DNA of 64,000 nt from Streptomyces neyagawaensis. Its GTDB lineage: Bacteria; Actinomycetota; Actinomycetes; Streptomycetales; Streptomycetaceae. The translations under genes were made by a program, and so were the position numbers. This document shows, one piece after another, positions 25,716-34,464 of this stretch. The stretch spans positions 28,087-92,086 of the forward strand of contig NZ_JAMGBG010000057.1 of the NCBI RefSeq assembly GCF_023516595.1. The letters run 5' to 3'. The notes under the pieces were generated by a model that saw nothing but the letters and a program-made list of their open reading frames with translations, searched no databases and was not told the origin of the DNA. The first letter of the stretch is position 1. Each line of letters begins with the position of its first letter.

Positions 25716-28109
25716 TCAGCGGCGCTTCGGGTCCAGCAGCCCCGCCTTGCGCAGCGCGTCCGCCATCGCGCTGTTCGACGGAGCCGGCGCGGCGCCGCCC
25801 TGCCGGGAGCCGCCCTGCCGGGCACCGCCACCGCCGCCACCGCCGCGGCCCTGCCGCTGCTGAGGGGCCCGGGCGCCCCGCTGCGGCCGCGCGCCGCCGC
25901 CGGACTGGCCCTGCGGCGCGGCCTCGTCGTCCAGCCGCAGCGTCAGCGAGATCCGCTTGCGCGGAATGTCGACGTCGAGGACCTTCACCTTGACGATGTC
26001 GCCGGGCTTGACGACGTCCCGCGGGTCCTTCACGAACGTCTTGGACATCGCGGACACGTGCACGAGCCCGTCCTGGTGCACCCCGACGTCGACGAAGGCA
26101 CCGAAGGCCGCCACGTTCGTCACGACCCCCTCCAGCACCATCCCGGAGACCAGGTCGGAGATCTTCTCGACGCCCTCCTTGAAGGTGGCCGTCTTGAAGG
26201 CGGGCCGCGGGTCGCGCCCCGGCTTCTCCAGTTCCTTCAGGATGTCCGTCACGGTCGGCAGACCGAAGGTCTCGTCCACGAAGTCACCCGGCCTCAACGA
26301 CCGCAGCACACCGGTGTTGCCGATCAGCGCCGCGACCTCGCTGCCCGCCGCCTTCACCATCCGCCGCACCACGGGGTACGCCTCCGGGTGCACGCTGGAC
26401 GCGTCCAGCGGGTCGTCGCCGCCCCGGATCCGCAGGAAGCCCGCGCACTGCTCGTACGCCTTCGGGCCGAGCCGCGCGACACCCTTCAGCTGGGAACGGG
26501 ACTGGAACGGACCGTTGGCGTCCCGGTGGGCCACGATGTTCTCGGCGAGGCCGGAGGAGATGCCGGACACCCGTGCGAGCAGCGGCGCGGAGGCCGTGTT
26601 CACGTCGACGCCGACGCCGTTCACACAGTCCTCGACGACCGCGTCCAGCGAGCGCGACAGCTTCACCTCGGACAGGTCGTGCTGGTACTGGCCGACGCCG
26701 ATCGACTTCGGGTCGATCTTCACCAGCTCGGCGAGCGGGTCCTGAAGCCGCCGCGCGATCGAGACGGCACCGCGCAGGGAGACGTCCATCCCGGGCAGCT
26801 CCTGCGAGGCGAACGCCGACGCCGAGTACACCGACGCGCCCGCCTCGGACACCATCACCTTGGTGAGCTTCAGCTCCGGGTGCCGGGTGATCAGCTCACC
26901 GGCGAGCTTGTCGGTCTCGCGGGACGCCGTGCCGTTGCCGATGGCGACCAGCTCGACCGCGTGCTCCTTGGCGAGCCGGGCCAGCTTGGCGATGGCCTCG
27001 TCCCACTTGTTGGCCGGAACGTGCGGGTAGATGACGTCGGTCGCGACCACCTTGCCCGTCGCGTCGACCACGGCGACCTTCACGCCCGTACGGAAACCGG
27101 GGTCGAGGCCGAGCGTCGCGCGGGTGCCGGCGGGGGCGGCGAGCAGCAGGTCGCGCAGGTTCGCCGCGAAGACGTTCACCGCCTCGTCCTCGGCGGCCGT
27201 GCGCAGCCGCAGCCGCAGGTCGATGCCGAGGTGCACGAGGACGCGGGTCCGCCAGGCCCACCGGACGGTGTCCGTGAGCCACTTGTCGGCGGGACGCCCA
27301 CGATCGGCGATCCCGAACTTGTGCGCGATGATCCCCTCGTACGACGACGGGCCGTCCGTGGGCTCCTCCGGCTCCAGGACCAGGTCGAGGACGTCCTCCT
27401 TCTCGCCCCGCAGCATCGCGAGGATGCGGTGGGAGGGCAGCTCGGTGAACGGCTCCGCGAAGTCGAAGTAGTCGGCGAACTTGGCGCCCGCCTCCTCCTT
27501 GCCGTCCTTCACCTTGGCCGCCAGTCGGCCCCGCACCCACATGCGCTCGCGCAGCTCGCCGATCAGGTCGGCGTCCTCCGAGAACCGCTCGGTGAGGATG
27601 GCCCGCGCGCCGTCCAGCGCGGCCTGCGGGTCGGCGACGCCCTTGTCGGCGTCGACGAACGCCGCCGCGGCGGCCGCCGGCTCCACGGTCGGGTCGGCCA
27701 GCAGGCCCTCGGCGAGCGGTTCGAGCCCCGCCTCGCGGGCGATCTGCGCCTTGGTGCGCCGCTTCGGCTTGAACGGCAGGTAGATGTCCTCCAGCCGTGC
27801 CTTGGTCTCGGCGCCGCGGATCTGCGCCTCCACCTCGGGTGTCAGCTTGCCCTGCTCACGCACCGAGTCGAGGATCGCCGCACGGCGGTCCTCCAGCTCG
27901 CGCAGATACCGCAGCCGCTCCTCGATCGTGCGCAGCTGCGCGTCGTCGAGCATCTCGGTCGCTTCCTTGCGGTAGCGGGCGATGAAGGGAACGGTCGAAC
28001 CGCCGTCGAGCAGTTCCACCGCGGCCTTCACCTGCCGCTCCCGTACGCCGAGTTCCTCGGCGATCCTGCCTTCGATGGACCCTACTTCGATGGATCCGGG
28101 TGTCGTCAC
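25716..28109 (-). CDS. tex: Tex family S1 RNA-binding protein
   Basis: About 797 residues. The order is an N-terminal helical region (EGRIAEELGVRERQVKAAVELLDGGSTVPFIARYRKEAT), a YqgF/RNase-H-like domain (TLGLDPGFRTGVKVAVVD), helix-hairpin-helix segments (YQHDLSEVKLSRSLDAVVEDCVNGVGVDVNTAS) and an S1 domain (GMVLEGVVTNVAAFGAFVDVGV). A Gly/Arg/Gln-rich tail follows that most Tex proteins lack. Tex is a cytoplasmic nucleic-acid-binding factor tied to transcription and elongation fidelity. GTG 28109 (VTTPGSIEV) is preferred; upstream in-frame codons to 28277 are low-complexity. Confidence 0.94.
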   Translation of the reverse strand: MTTPGSIEVGSIEGRIAEELGVRERQVKAAVELLDGGSTVPFIARYRKEATEMLDDAQLRTIEERLRYLRELEDRRAAILDSVREQGKLTPEVEAQIRGAETKARLEDIYLPFKPKRRTKAQIAREAGLEPLAEGLLADPTVEPAAAAAAFVDADKGVADPQAALDGARAILTERFSEDADLIGELRERMWVRGRLAAKVKDGKEEAGAKFADYFDFAEPFTELPSHRILAMLRGEKEDVLDLVLEPEEPTDGPSSYEGIIAHKFGIADRGRPADKWLTDTVRWAWRTRVLVHLGIDLRLRLRTAAEDEAVNVFAANLRDLLLAAPAGTRATLGLDPGFRTGVKVAVVDATGKVVATDVIYPHVPANKWDEAIAKLARLAKEHAVELVAIGNGTASRETDKLAGELITRHPELKLTKVMVSEAGASVYSASAFASQELPGMDVSLRGAVSIARRLQDPLAELVKIDPKSIGVGQYQHDLSEVKLSRSLDAVVEDCVNGVGVDVNTASAPLLARVSGISSGLAENIVAHRDANGPFQSRSQLKGVARLGPKAYEQCAGFLRIRGGDDPLDASSVHPEAYPVVRRMVKAAGSEVAALIGNTGVLRSLRPGDFVDETFGLPTVTDILKELEKPGRDPRPAFKTATFKEGVEKISDLVSGMVLEGVVTNVAAFGAFVDVGVHQDGLVHVSAMSKTFVKDPRDVVKPGDIVKVKVLDVDIPRKRISLTLRLDDEAAPQGQSGGGARPQRGARAPQQRQGRGGGGGGGARQGGSRQGGAAPAPSNSAMADALRKAGLLDPKRR

Positions 28110-28334
28110 GATCCCGTACCGCCTTCTCCACTGAGGTTGCGCGGCAATTGTGGCAGGTGACGCCGACAACGGGGGATCAGGGCGGCGCGTGCCGGACACC
28201 GGACCGGACGGACCGGGAAACGGGACCCGCGCGGAACCGGAGCAGAGTCCGGACTCCGGCGAGCGGGACCCGGACACACCGGGAGCCGGACGCGGGGTCG
28301 CGTCCGGCTCCCTCGGTCGGTGGCGCGGCCGGGG

Positions 28335-28478
28335 TCAGGCCCGGCGGGCGCGTCCGGTGCGGCGCGTGGAGCTGGAGGCGCCGCCGAACAGCCGGGCCAC
28401 GGCCCGGAACGGCAGGGTCACCACCGTGGCGATGGCCCCTCCGATCTGCCGCAACACATCTGCGATCGCACGGAACAC
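28335..28478 (-). CDS. LPFR motif small protein
   Basis: A 47-residue peptide that reads FRAIADVLRQIGGAIATVV then LPFRAVARLFGG and a basic Ser/Thr/Arg tail. The LPFR motif defines a small actinobacterial family of unknown function. The central stretch is an amphipathic or hydrophobic helix, so membrane association is likely. GTG 28478 has AGGGG six bases upstream. It is short and easily missed, and stands alone between tex and the SCO6745-type gene. Confidence 0.8.
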   Translation of the reverse strand: MFRAIADVLRQIGGAIATVVTLPFRAVARLFGGASSSTRRTGRARRA

Positions 28479-28623
28479 GTACTTCCCCTTTCCTCTCCCG
28501 GCCGACCGGGCCGGGAAAGCACGGGTACCGCGTCCCGCTTCGTTCATGCGTGAACAGCGCAGGCCGGAGAGCCGGACCACAGGCGTGCCGCCGACCTGTC
28601 CGTGTGCCGCCGCCCCGGCCAGG

Positions 28624-29493
28624 TCACTTCTTGCCGATCATCCCCTCCGGGAACGCCCCCGCCCCGAGCATCGCCGGCACGATGGCGCCCATCAGCTCGG
28701 TGAGGCGTTCCACACCGGCCGCCCCCAGATGCTCGTACGGGGCCCGGTCGAGGCGGTCCGTCGCCGTCTCGATCTCCTCGCGCAGCGTGATGCCCGCCGC
28801 GGTCAACTCGCCCTCGCCGTCGACCAGTCCGCGCTCCTGGAGCCGCCCGCGGGCCGCCTCCCAGTCGGCCCGCGTCCAGCCGCGGGTGCCGAGCATCCAC
28901 TTCGGGGACATGCCCTTGCCCGTGGCGGTGTGGCTGACCAGCGCCTCGACCGGGTCGAGCCCGGCACCGAGGAGGACCGTGAGGTGTCCGTCGCCCCGGT
29001 GCTCCCGCAGCAGGGTGGCCGCATGCCACAGCGCCAGGTGCGGGCGCTCGGGCACCGGCAGGTCGGCGTGCGCGGCGTACAGGGGGCGCGCCGTCCGGAC
29101 GCACGCCTCGGTGGCGCGCAGGGCCAGCTCGGCCGCCTCGGCGACCTCCTTGGATTCGATCAGCTCCTCGCCGAGCAGCCGCCGCAGCGTGGCGTCGACG
29201 ACCCGCTCGCGGGCCGCCAGCACCACCGCGGGCGAGGCCGTCTCCCACACGGCGGGCACATGCCGCGCCACGAGTTCGTGACGGAAGTTGAAGAACGTCG
29301 CGGTGACCACGCCTGGTCCGACCGCGCCCATGGCGGCGGCCCGCACCGCGAAGTACGCCGCGCTCGGGTGCTCGACCCCCACCGCGCCCAGCTCCCGCCC
29401 GAGGTCCGGGGAGAAGTAGTGCGCGGAGTGGAACGGATTGAGCAGGTTGTGGCAGCGCCGCTCGGCGCGCTCCGGCAGGGAGGAAGGCGTCAT
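28624..29493 (-). CDS. SCO6745 family protein (helical, SalK-like)
   Basis: A 289-residue largely helical protein. Blocks such as ERRCHNLLNPFHSAHYFSP, RAAAMGAVGPGVVTATFFNF, RPLYAAHADLPVPERPHLALWHAATLLREHRGDGH and GWTRADWEAA(R) match the family typified by SCO6745/SalK, whose C-terminal half looks winged-helix-like. Its biochemical role is not established. ATG 29493 is used, and an upstream in-frame reading to 29556 would run through a palindromic operator. The operator 13 bp upstream suggests control by a TetR-type repressor. Confidence 0.85.
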   Translation of the reverse strand: MTPSSLPERAERRCHNLLNPFHSAHYFSPDLGRELGAVGVEHPSAAYFAVRAAAMGAVGPGVVTATFFNFRHELVARHVPAVWETASPAVVLAARERVVDATLRRLLGEELIESKEVAEAAELALRATEACVRTARPLYAAHADLPVPERPHLALWHAATLLREHRGDGHLTVLLGAGLDPVEALVSHTATGKGMSPKWMLGTRGWTRADWEAARGRLQERGLVDGEGELTAAGITLREEIETATDRLDRAPYEHLGAAGVERLTELMGAIVPAMLGAGAFPEGMIGKK

Positions 29494-29505
29494 GCCCGGC
29501 AGGTT

Positions 29506-29519
29506 ACCGACTGGTCGGT
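29506..29519. promoter_or_regulatory. TetR-type palindrome upstream of the SCO6745-type gene
   Basis: ACCGAC-TG-GTCGGT is a perfect 6-2-6 palindrome centred 20 bp upstream of ATG 29493. Sites of this form (ACCGACYGGTCGGT) are common targets of TetR/AcrR repressors. No TetR gene is in the window, so the regulator must be encoded elsewhere. Confidence 0.6.
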
Positions 29520-29662
29520 TCGGCGGGTCGGGGAGGCCCCACGTGCCCTTGCTCACTTCCGCGTCGGCCGCTCACCCGCGCGCCGCCCGGCCCGCGGCCG
29601 ATGGCAGGAAAGGTGGGGTACTCGTCATTGCGGCCCTCTCTCGGGCCGCCAAGAATCGAGAC

Positions 29663-30622
29663 ATGCGCACAGTCCTGGTCGTCCTCTTCGACGGCGTGCA
29701 GAGCCTCGACGTCACCGGCCCCCTGGAGGTCTTCCAGGGCGGTGAGTTGCACGTCCCGGGCTCGTACCGCATCCGCACGGCCTCCCTGGAGGGCGCCCCG
29801 GTGCGCACCTCCAGCGGCCTCACCGTCGTCCCCGACCAGGCGCTGACGGCGTCGGCCACCCCGCACACCCTGCTCGTCCCCGGCGGCCAGGGCACCCGGA
29901 ACCCGGCCCCCGACGTCGTCGCCTGGCTGCGGGAGCACGGCCCGCGCGCGGAGCGCCTGGTGTCGGTCTGCACCGGGGCGATCCTGCTCGCCGAGGCGGG
30001 CCTCCTGGACGGCCGCCGGGCGACGACCCACTGGGCGTACTGCGACAAGCTGGCCCGCGACCACCCGTCGGTGGAGGTCGACCCGGACCCCATCTACGTC
30101 CGCGACGGCCAGGTCGCCACCTCCGCCGGGGTCACCGCGGGCATCGACCTGGCGTTGGCCCTCGTCGAGGAGGACCTCGGCCGCGAGGTCGCCCTCGGCA
30201 TAGCCCGCCACCTGGTCGTCTTTCTGCGCCGCCCCGGCAACCAGGCCCAGTTCAGCGCCCAGCTCGCCGCGCAGACCGCGCGCCGGGAGCCGCTACGGGA
30301 GGTCCAGCAGTGGATCACCGAGCACCCCGGCGGTGATCTGAGCGTGGAGACGCTGGCGGCGCGGGCCCGCCTCTCGCCCCGGCACTTCGCCCGCGCCTTC
30401 CAGGCCGAGACCGGGACGACCCCGGGCCGCTACGTCGACCGGGTCCGCCTCGAACACGCCCGCCGACTGCTGGAGGACACCTCCGACGGCGTCGAGGAGA
30501 TCTCGCGCGTCTGCGGCTACGGCACCCCCGAGGCCATGCGCCGGGCCTTCGTCAAGGCCCTCGGCACGGCCCCCGCGGAGTACCGCCGCCGCTTCCGGCC
30601 GGCTTCCGCCCCCACCCCCTGA
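29663..30622 (+). CDS. GlxA-type AraC regulator with DJ-1/PfpI domain
   Basis: A 319-residue regulator. Residues 1-180 are a DJ-1/PfpI domain with the nucleophile elbow SVCTGAILLAEAGLL. Residues about 215-315 are two AraC helix-turn-helix motifs (LSVETLAARARLSPRHFARAFQAETGTTPGRYV and ISRVCGYGTPEAMRRAFVKALG). The amidase-like domain in this family senses a small molecule and is usually not enzymatic. ATG 29663 (MRTVLVVLFDG) begins the conserved domain. A separate PfpI gene follows after 10 bp and is its obvious target partner. Confidence 0.93.
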   Translation: MRTVLVVLFDGVQSLDVTGPLEVFQGGELHVPGSYRIRTASLEGAPVRTSSGLTVVPDQALTASATPHTLLVPGGQGTRNPAPDVVAWLREHGPRAERLVSVCTGAILLAEAGLLDGRRATTHWAYCDKLARDHPSVEVDPDPIYVRDGQVATSAGVTAGIDLALALVEEDLGREVALGIARHLVVFLRRPGNQAQFSAQLAAQTARREPLREVQQWITEHPGGDLSVETLAARARLSPRHFARAFQAETGTTPGRYVDRVRLEHARRLLEDTSDGVEEISRVCGYGTPEAMRRAFVKALGTAPAEYRRRFRPASAPTP

Positions 30623-30632
30623 AGGGAACCCC

Positions 30633-31268
30633 ATGCAGATCGCGATCGTCCTCTTCGACCGCTTCACCGCCCTCGACGCCGTCGGCCCCTACGAGACCCT
30701 CGGCCGTCTCCCCGAGGCCGAACTGGTCTTCGTCGCCGAGGAGACCGGCCCCGTCCGTAGCGACACCGGCGCGCTCGCCCTCACGGCGGACAGGACGCTC
30801 GCCGAGGTCCCGTCCCCGGACGTCGTCGTGGTGCCGGGCGGACCCGGCCAGTTCGCGCAGATGGAGAACGAGACCCTCTTCGCGTGGCTGCGCGCGGCCG
30901 ACCGTACGAGCACGTGGACGACCTCCGTCTGCACCGGCTCCCTGATCCTGGCCGGCGCCGGCCTCCTCGAAGGCCGCCGGGCCACCTCCCACTGGCTGGC
31001 GCTGGACTTCCTCAAGCAGTACGGCGCCGACCCGACGGGGGAACGGGTCGTGTTCGACGGCAAGTACGTCACCGCGGCCGGGGTCTCCTCCGGCATCGAC
31101 ATGGGCCTCAGCCTGATCGGCCGGATCGCCGGCGACGAGCACGCCCAGGCCGTCCAGCTGATGACCGAGTACGACCCGCAGCCGCCGTACGACGCGGGCG
31201 CCCCGCACAAGGCACCTGCCCACCTCGTGGAGGAGTTCCGCACCAACAGCCGCTTCGCCCTGATGTGA
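30633..31268 (+). CDS. DJ-1/PfpI family protein
   Basis: A 211-residue single-domain DJ-1/PfpI protein: IAIVLFDRFTALDAVGPYE at the start, VVVPGGPGQ, and the cysteine elbow SVCTGSLILAGAGLLEGRRATSHW. The SHW after the elbow resembles isonitrile hydratase (InhA) and ThiJ-like members rather than proteases. It starts 10 bp after the GlxA-type regulator with AAGGG upstream, so the two form a regulator-enzyme operon. The substrate is unknown. Confidence 0.9.
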   Translation: MQIAIVLFDRFTALDAVGPYETLGRLPEAELVFVAEETGPVRSDTGALALTADRTLAEVPSPDVVVVPGGPGQFAQMENETLFAWLRAADRTSTWTTSVCTGSLILAGAGLLEGRRATSHWLALDFLKQYGADPTGERVVFDGKYVTAAGVSSGIDMGLSLIGRIAGDEHAQAVQLMTEYDPQPPYDAGAPHKAPAHLVEEFRTNSRFALM

Positions 31269-31289
31269 GCCCCGGGCCGCCCCGGTCCC

Positions 31290-32033
31290 TCACACCGTCC
31301 AGGTGAACCGGGGCGCCCTGCGCTCCAGGAACGCGGCGACGCCCTCCGCGGCGTCGCCGCTGCCGCGCGCCTGCTCGGCCCAGTGGGCGTCCCGGTCCGT
31401 CCGCCCGTCGGCGAACTCCTTGGCCGCCGCCTGGGTCAGCCGGGAGCGCGAGACCAGCACCCGGGTGAACTCCGCGACCCGCTCGTCCAGCCCGCCCCCG
31501 GGCAGCACCTCGTCCACCAGCCCCGTCCGCAGCGCCCGCTCGCTGTCGATCAACTCGCCGGAGAACAGCAGGTACTTGGCGGTGCCGGGACCGACCAGCG
31601 CCACCAACCGCCGGGTGGAGGACGACGGATAGACGAGCCCCAGCTTCGCCGGAGTGATCCCGAACAGCGACCCCTCCTCCGCGAACCGCAGATCACAGGC
31701 GGCCGCGAGCTGCGAACCGCCGCCCACGCAGTGCCCCCGGATGGCCGCGAGCGTCGGCTTGGGGAAGGCCGCGAGCGCCTCCTCGGCCCGCAGCGCCAGG
31801 CCCTGGGCCTCGCCCGGCGACTGCCGTAGCGTGGAGATGTCGGCCCCCGCACAGAACGTCCCGCCCTCCCCGGTCAGCACCAGCGCCCGTACGGAGGGGT
31901 CGGTGGCCAGCCGGTCGAGCAGCGGCGGCAGCGACCGCCACATCCCGGCCGTCATGGCGTTGCGCTTGGCCGGGTGGTGGATCACGACCGTCGCGACCCC
32001 GTCGGCGGTGGAATGCAGCAGTTGAGGGTCCAT
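31290..32033 (-). CDS. Enoyl-CoA hydratase/isomerase family protein
   Basis: A 247-residue crotonase. The oxyanion-hole segments are KRNAMTAGMW and GTFCAGADISTL with AIRGHCVGGGSQLAAACDLRFA. The second catalytic position reads PAKLGLVYPSSSTRRL, where classical hydratases have a Glu, so it may not be a simple hydratase. Start ATG 32033 begins the conserved reading MDPQLLHSTADGVATVVIHH. It is divergent from the HdeD-like gene with 69 bp between starts. Confidence 0.88.
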   Translation of the reverse strand: MDPQLLHSTADGVATVVIHHPAKRNAMTAGMWRSLPPLLDRLATDPSVRALVLTGEGGTFCAGADISTLRQSPGEAQGLALRAEEALAAFPKPTLAAIRGHCVGGGSQLAAACDLRFAEEGSLFGITPAKLGLVYPSSSTRRLVALVGPGTAKYLLFSGELIDSERALRTGLVDEVLPGGGLDERVAEFTRVLVSRSRLTQAAAKEFADGRTDRDAHWAEQARGSGDAAEGVAAFLERRAPRFTWTV

Positions 32034-32102
32034 GCACCGGATGCTAGCCACCCCCCGCACCCATACGATCAAGAAGGGGCCCGAACGTGAGGGAGGCCCC
32101 GC

Positions 32103-32804
32103 ATGCTCGGATCCAAACACGCCAAGGACACGCACACCCCGCGCGGCACGAACCCCGCGACCGGCAGGCGCACCACCAGGGACGCGCAGGCGGACACCGC
32201 CAAACTGGGACGGGACTTCGGCTGGATCGCCGCGCTCGGCGTGATCCTGGTGATCACGGGCGTCGTCGGGCTGTGCTACGTCGGCCTCGCCACCCTGACC
32301 ACCATGATCCTCTTCGGCTGGCTGCTGCTGATCGGCGGCGTGATCGGCCTGCTGCACGCGGTGCAGGCCCGCGGCACGCACTTCTTCTGGCTCGGTGTCG
32401 TGGTCGCCGCGCTGAACATCGCCGCCGGTGTGGTCGTTCTGAAGACCCCGGAGGCGGGGGCCGAGGCGCTCACCATGTTCGCCGCGCTGCTGTTCCTCAC
32501 CGGCGGGTTGTTCCGGCTGGTCGGCGGCCTCGTCGTCCGCGGCCCCCAGTTCGGCTGGACCCTGGTGCAGGGAGCCTTCGACCTGCTCCTCGGCATCCTG
32601 GTGCTCGCCACCTGGCCGAGCAGCAGCAAGTACGTCATCGGCACCTTCTTCTCGCTCGCCCTGCTCTTCGACGGCCTCGGGCTGATCGCCACCGGGTTCG
32701 GCGGGCGGCGCATCGTGGGCCTGGTCTCGGAGAAACTCACGGAGAGTCACCGGCCGTCGGGCGGCAAGAGCGGACACGGCGCCGAACCCGTACAACCCGA
32801 ATAG
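32103..32804 (+). CDS. HdeD family (DUF308) membrane protein
   Basis: A 233-residue membrane protein. After a 40-residue charged N-terminus come about six hydrophobic segments in pairs, for example WIAALGVILVITGVVGLCYVG, TMILFGWLLLIGGVIGLLHAV and WLGVVVAALNIAAGVVVL, each pair resembling the DUF308/HdeD repeat. HdeD-like proteins are linked to acid resistance in enterobacteria, but in Streptomyces no role is shown. GAGGGAGG lies before ATG 32103. Confidence 0.85.
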   Translation: MLGSKHAKDTHTPRGTNPATGRRTTRDAQADTAKLGRDFGWIAALGVILVITGVVGLCYVGLATLTTMILFGWLLLIGGVIGLLHAVQARGTHFFWLGVVVAALNIAAGVVVLKTPEAGAEALTMFAALLFLTGGLFRLVGGLVVRGPQFGWTLVQGAFDLLLGILVLATWPSSSKYVIGTFFSLALLFDGLGLIATGFGGRRIVGLVSEKLTESHRPSGGKSGHGAEPVQPE

Positions 32805-32941
32805 TTCCGAAAGTGACACACGCCCGGCAGAATCGTTCATTCTGTTGGTCGGCCCGAACGCGATCGGTCGGGAAAGCGTCGATACGCGCTGACTTGTGTT
32901 CAGTCATTCGTGGAGGGCGTCGCGTCACCAACACTTAACGT

Positions 32942-33487
32942 GTGGTGACAATCGAGCGCAAGGGCGGCGACCGGACCATGGACGACCGAGGGCGCGGGGG
33001 CGACCCACGCCCTGGAGGCGGCGGGCACGCTCCCGACGACCACAGGCCGCCGGGACCGCTGCCGTACGAAGGGGTCTGGCGGTTCACCGCGGCCGCCGTC
33101 GACGCCTCGGTGCCGCAGGCGCGGCGCGCCGTCCGAGACCTGCTGGCCCGTCAGGGCGTGCCGATCTCGGACGACCTCGTCCACGGCTTACTGGTGATCG
33201 TCTCCGAGCTGGTGACCAACGCCGTCAAGCACGCGGCGGTGCTCTCGCCCACGCTCGCCGTCGAAGTCGGGGTCGGAGCGGAGTGGGTGCGGGTCGCGGT
33301 GGAGGACAACCACCCCTACCGCCCCACCGCCCTGGAGACCGACCACGGCCGGCTGGGCGGCCGCGGGCTGCTGCTGGTGCGGGAGATCACCAGGGAGGCC
33401 GGCGGGGTCTGCGACGTCGAGCACACCGCGAGCGGCGGCAAGGTGATCTGGGCCGCCCTGCCGCTCAAACCCTCGCACCTGCTCTAG
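32942..33487 (+). CDS. Anti-sigma-type ATP-binding protein (HATPase_c, RsbW-like)
   Basis: A protein of 181 residues from GTG 32942, or 169 from ATG 32978; neither start has a good ribosome binding site. It has a Gly/Pro-rich N-terminus and one GHKL ATPase domain. The N-box is VSELVTNAVKHA, the G1 region VAVEDNHPYRP, and the G2 region GGRGLLLVREIT. Stand-alone proteins of this kind abound in Streptomyces and act as serine kinases or anti-sigma/anti-anti-sigma switches. No sigma factor or antagonist gene lies next to it. Confidence 0.85.
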   Translation: MVTIERKGGDRTMDDRGRGGDPRPGGGGHAPDDHRPPGPLPYEGVWRFTAAAVDASVPQARRAVRDLLARQGVPISDDLVHGLLVIVSELVTNAVKHAAVLSPTLAVEVGVGAEWVRVAVEDNHPYRPTALETDHGRLGGRGLLLVREITREAGGVCDVEHTASGGKVIWAALPLKPSHLL

Positions 33488-33703
33488 GGCCTGTCGTTTG
33501 GATCACGCCTGGGCCGCGGGGCTTGGCACGCACATCTGCGGCGTTGCCGTCGGTCCCCAACTCCCCCACGCTCGAACAACCTCGCGCGGGGGGACCCCCA
33601 TCGCGTCGACTCCCTCCTCCGCAGCTGCACGCACCAAGCCCCGCTCACCGGCAGCCATCAAGCTGCCGTAGCCCGAAGCCGGCATGGTCCCAACGACAGA
33701 CCT
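33488..33703. repeat. MITE-like intergenic repeat with terminal inverted repeats
   Basis: A non-coding element of about 216 bp that begins right after a stop codon. The ends GGCCTGTCGTTTGGATC (33488-33504) and GGTCCCAACGACAGACC (33687-33703) are inverted repeats matching at 14 of 17 positions. Inside, GCGGGGCTTGG recurs inverted as CCAAGCCCCGC. The phrase GCCTGTCGTTTGGATC is one I recognise as recurring between genes in many Streptomyces genomes. It has no transposase and lies between a plus-strand gene and the end of idi. Confidence 0.7.
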
Positions 33704-33714
33704 GGCGGGCGGGG

Positions 33715-34308
33715 TCACCAGCCCGCGGAGTCGCCCGTCAGCTCCCTGACCGCGGGGCGGGCCGCGTCCAGCACCGTCATGAACCAGGCCGAGAAGGTGT
33801 CCTTGGCGTGCCGCTCGGCGAGTTCCTGCGGGGTCACGAAGGCCGTGGCCCCGACCTCCTCCGGGTCCGGCCGCAGCGGGGACCGCACCAACCCCACGAA
33901 GAGATGGTTGAACTCCTGCTCCACCAGACCCGAGTCCGGGTCGGGGTGGTTGTAGCGGACCGTTCCCGCCTCGCCGAGCAGCGCCGGGGACACCCCGAGC
34001 TCCTCGTACGTACGCCGCGCGGCCGCCGCGAACGGGGACTCGCCGGGGTAGGGGTGACCGCAGCAGGTGTTCGACCAGACTCCGGGGGAGTGGTACTTGC
34101 CGAGGGCGCGCTGCTGGAGCAGCAGCCGGCCCCGCTCGTCGAAGAGGAACACCGAGAACGCCCGGTGCAACTGCCCGGGAGGCTGGTGTGCGGAGAGCTT
34201 CTCCGCCGTGCCGATCGTCGTGCCCTCCTCGTCGACCAGCTCCAGCAGGATCGCTTCCGTGGTGCTGTCCGGTGCGTCGTGCATCGCGGTGGCAGGTGTG
34301 ATCGGCAT
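33715..34308 (-). CDS. idi: Isopentenyl-diphosphate delta-isomerase, type I
   Basis: A 197-residue Nudix-fold isomerase that interconverts IPP and DMAPP. The catalytic cysteine lies in SNTCCGHPYPGE, and the metal-binding and catalytic glutamates in RRTYEELG and EFNHLFVG. ATG 34308 is selected because AAGG precedes it by six bases; 34314 is the near alternative. Length is normal for bacterial type I enzymes. It belongs functionally with ispG, dxs and the prenyl synthase of the hopanoid locus 10 kb downstream, although it is transcribed in the opposite direction. Confidence 0.94.
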   Translation of the reverse strand: MPITPATAMHDAPDSTTEAILLELVDEEGTTIGTAEKLSAHQPPGQLHRAFSVFLFDERGRLLLQQRALGKYHSPGVWSNTCCGHPYPGESPFAAAARRTYEELGVSPALLGEAGTVRYNHPDPDSGLVEQEFNHLFVGLVRSPLRPDPEEVGATAFVTPQELAERHAKDTFSAWFMTVLDAARPAVRELTGDSAGW

Positions 34309-34464
34309 GCCCATCCTTCGCTTCGTTCCTCGAGCCCCAAGTCTGCCGTAGGGAACCGGCACTCCTGGCACTTCACGCCAACCCGCATGTCCTACCCGCG
34401 CACCCCCGGCGCGGACACCCATGGATCGCGCGCGCCCTGGACGGCGTACCCGGATGCACGCATG

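Noticed and set aside
24999..28160. Long plus-strand frame running through the ABC-F gene and opposite tex
   Set aside because: It is out of frame with the ABC-F gene and antisense to tex, and has no recognisable domain.
33488..33703. Remnant coding sequence or tRNA-derived element
   Set aside because: No cloverleaf, no conserved protein translation; terminal inverted repeats fit a MITE-like element better.
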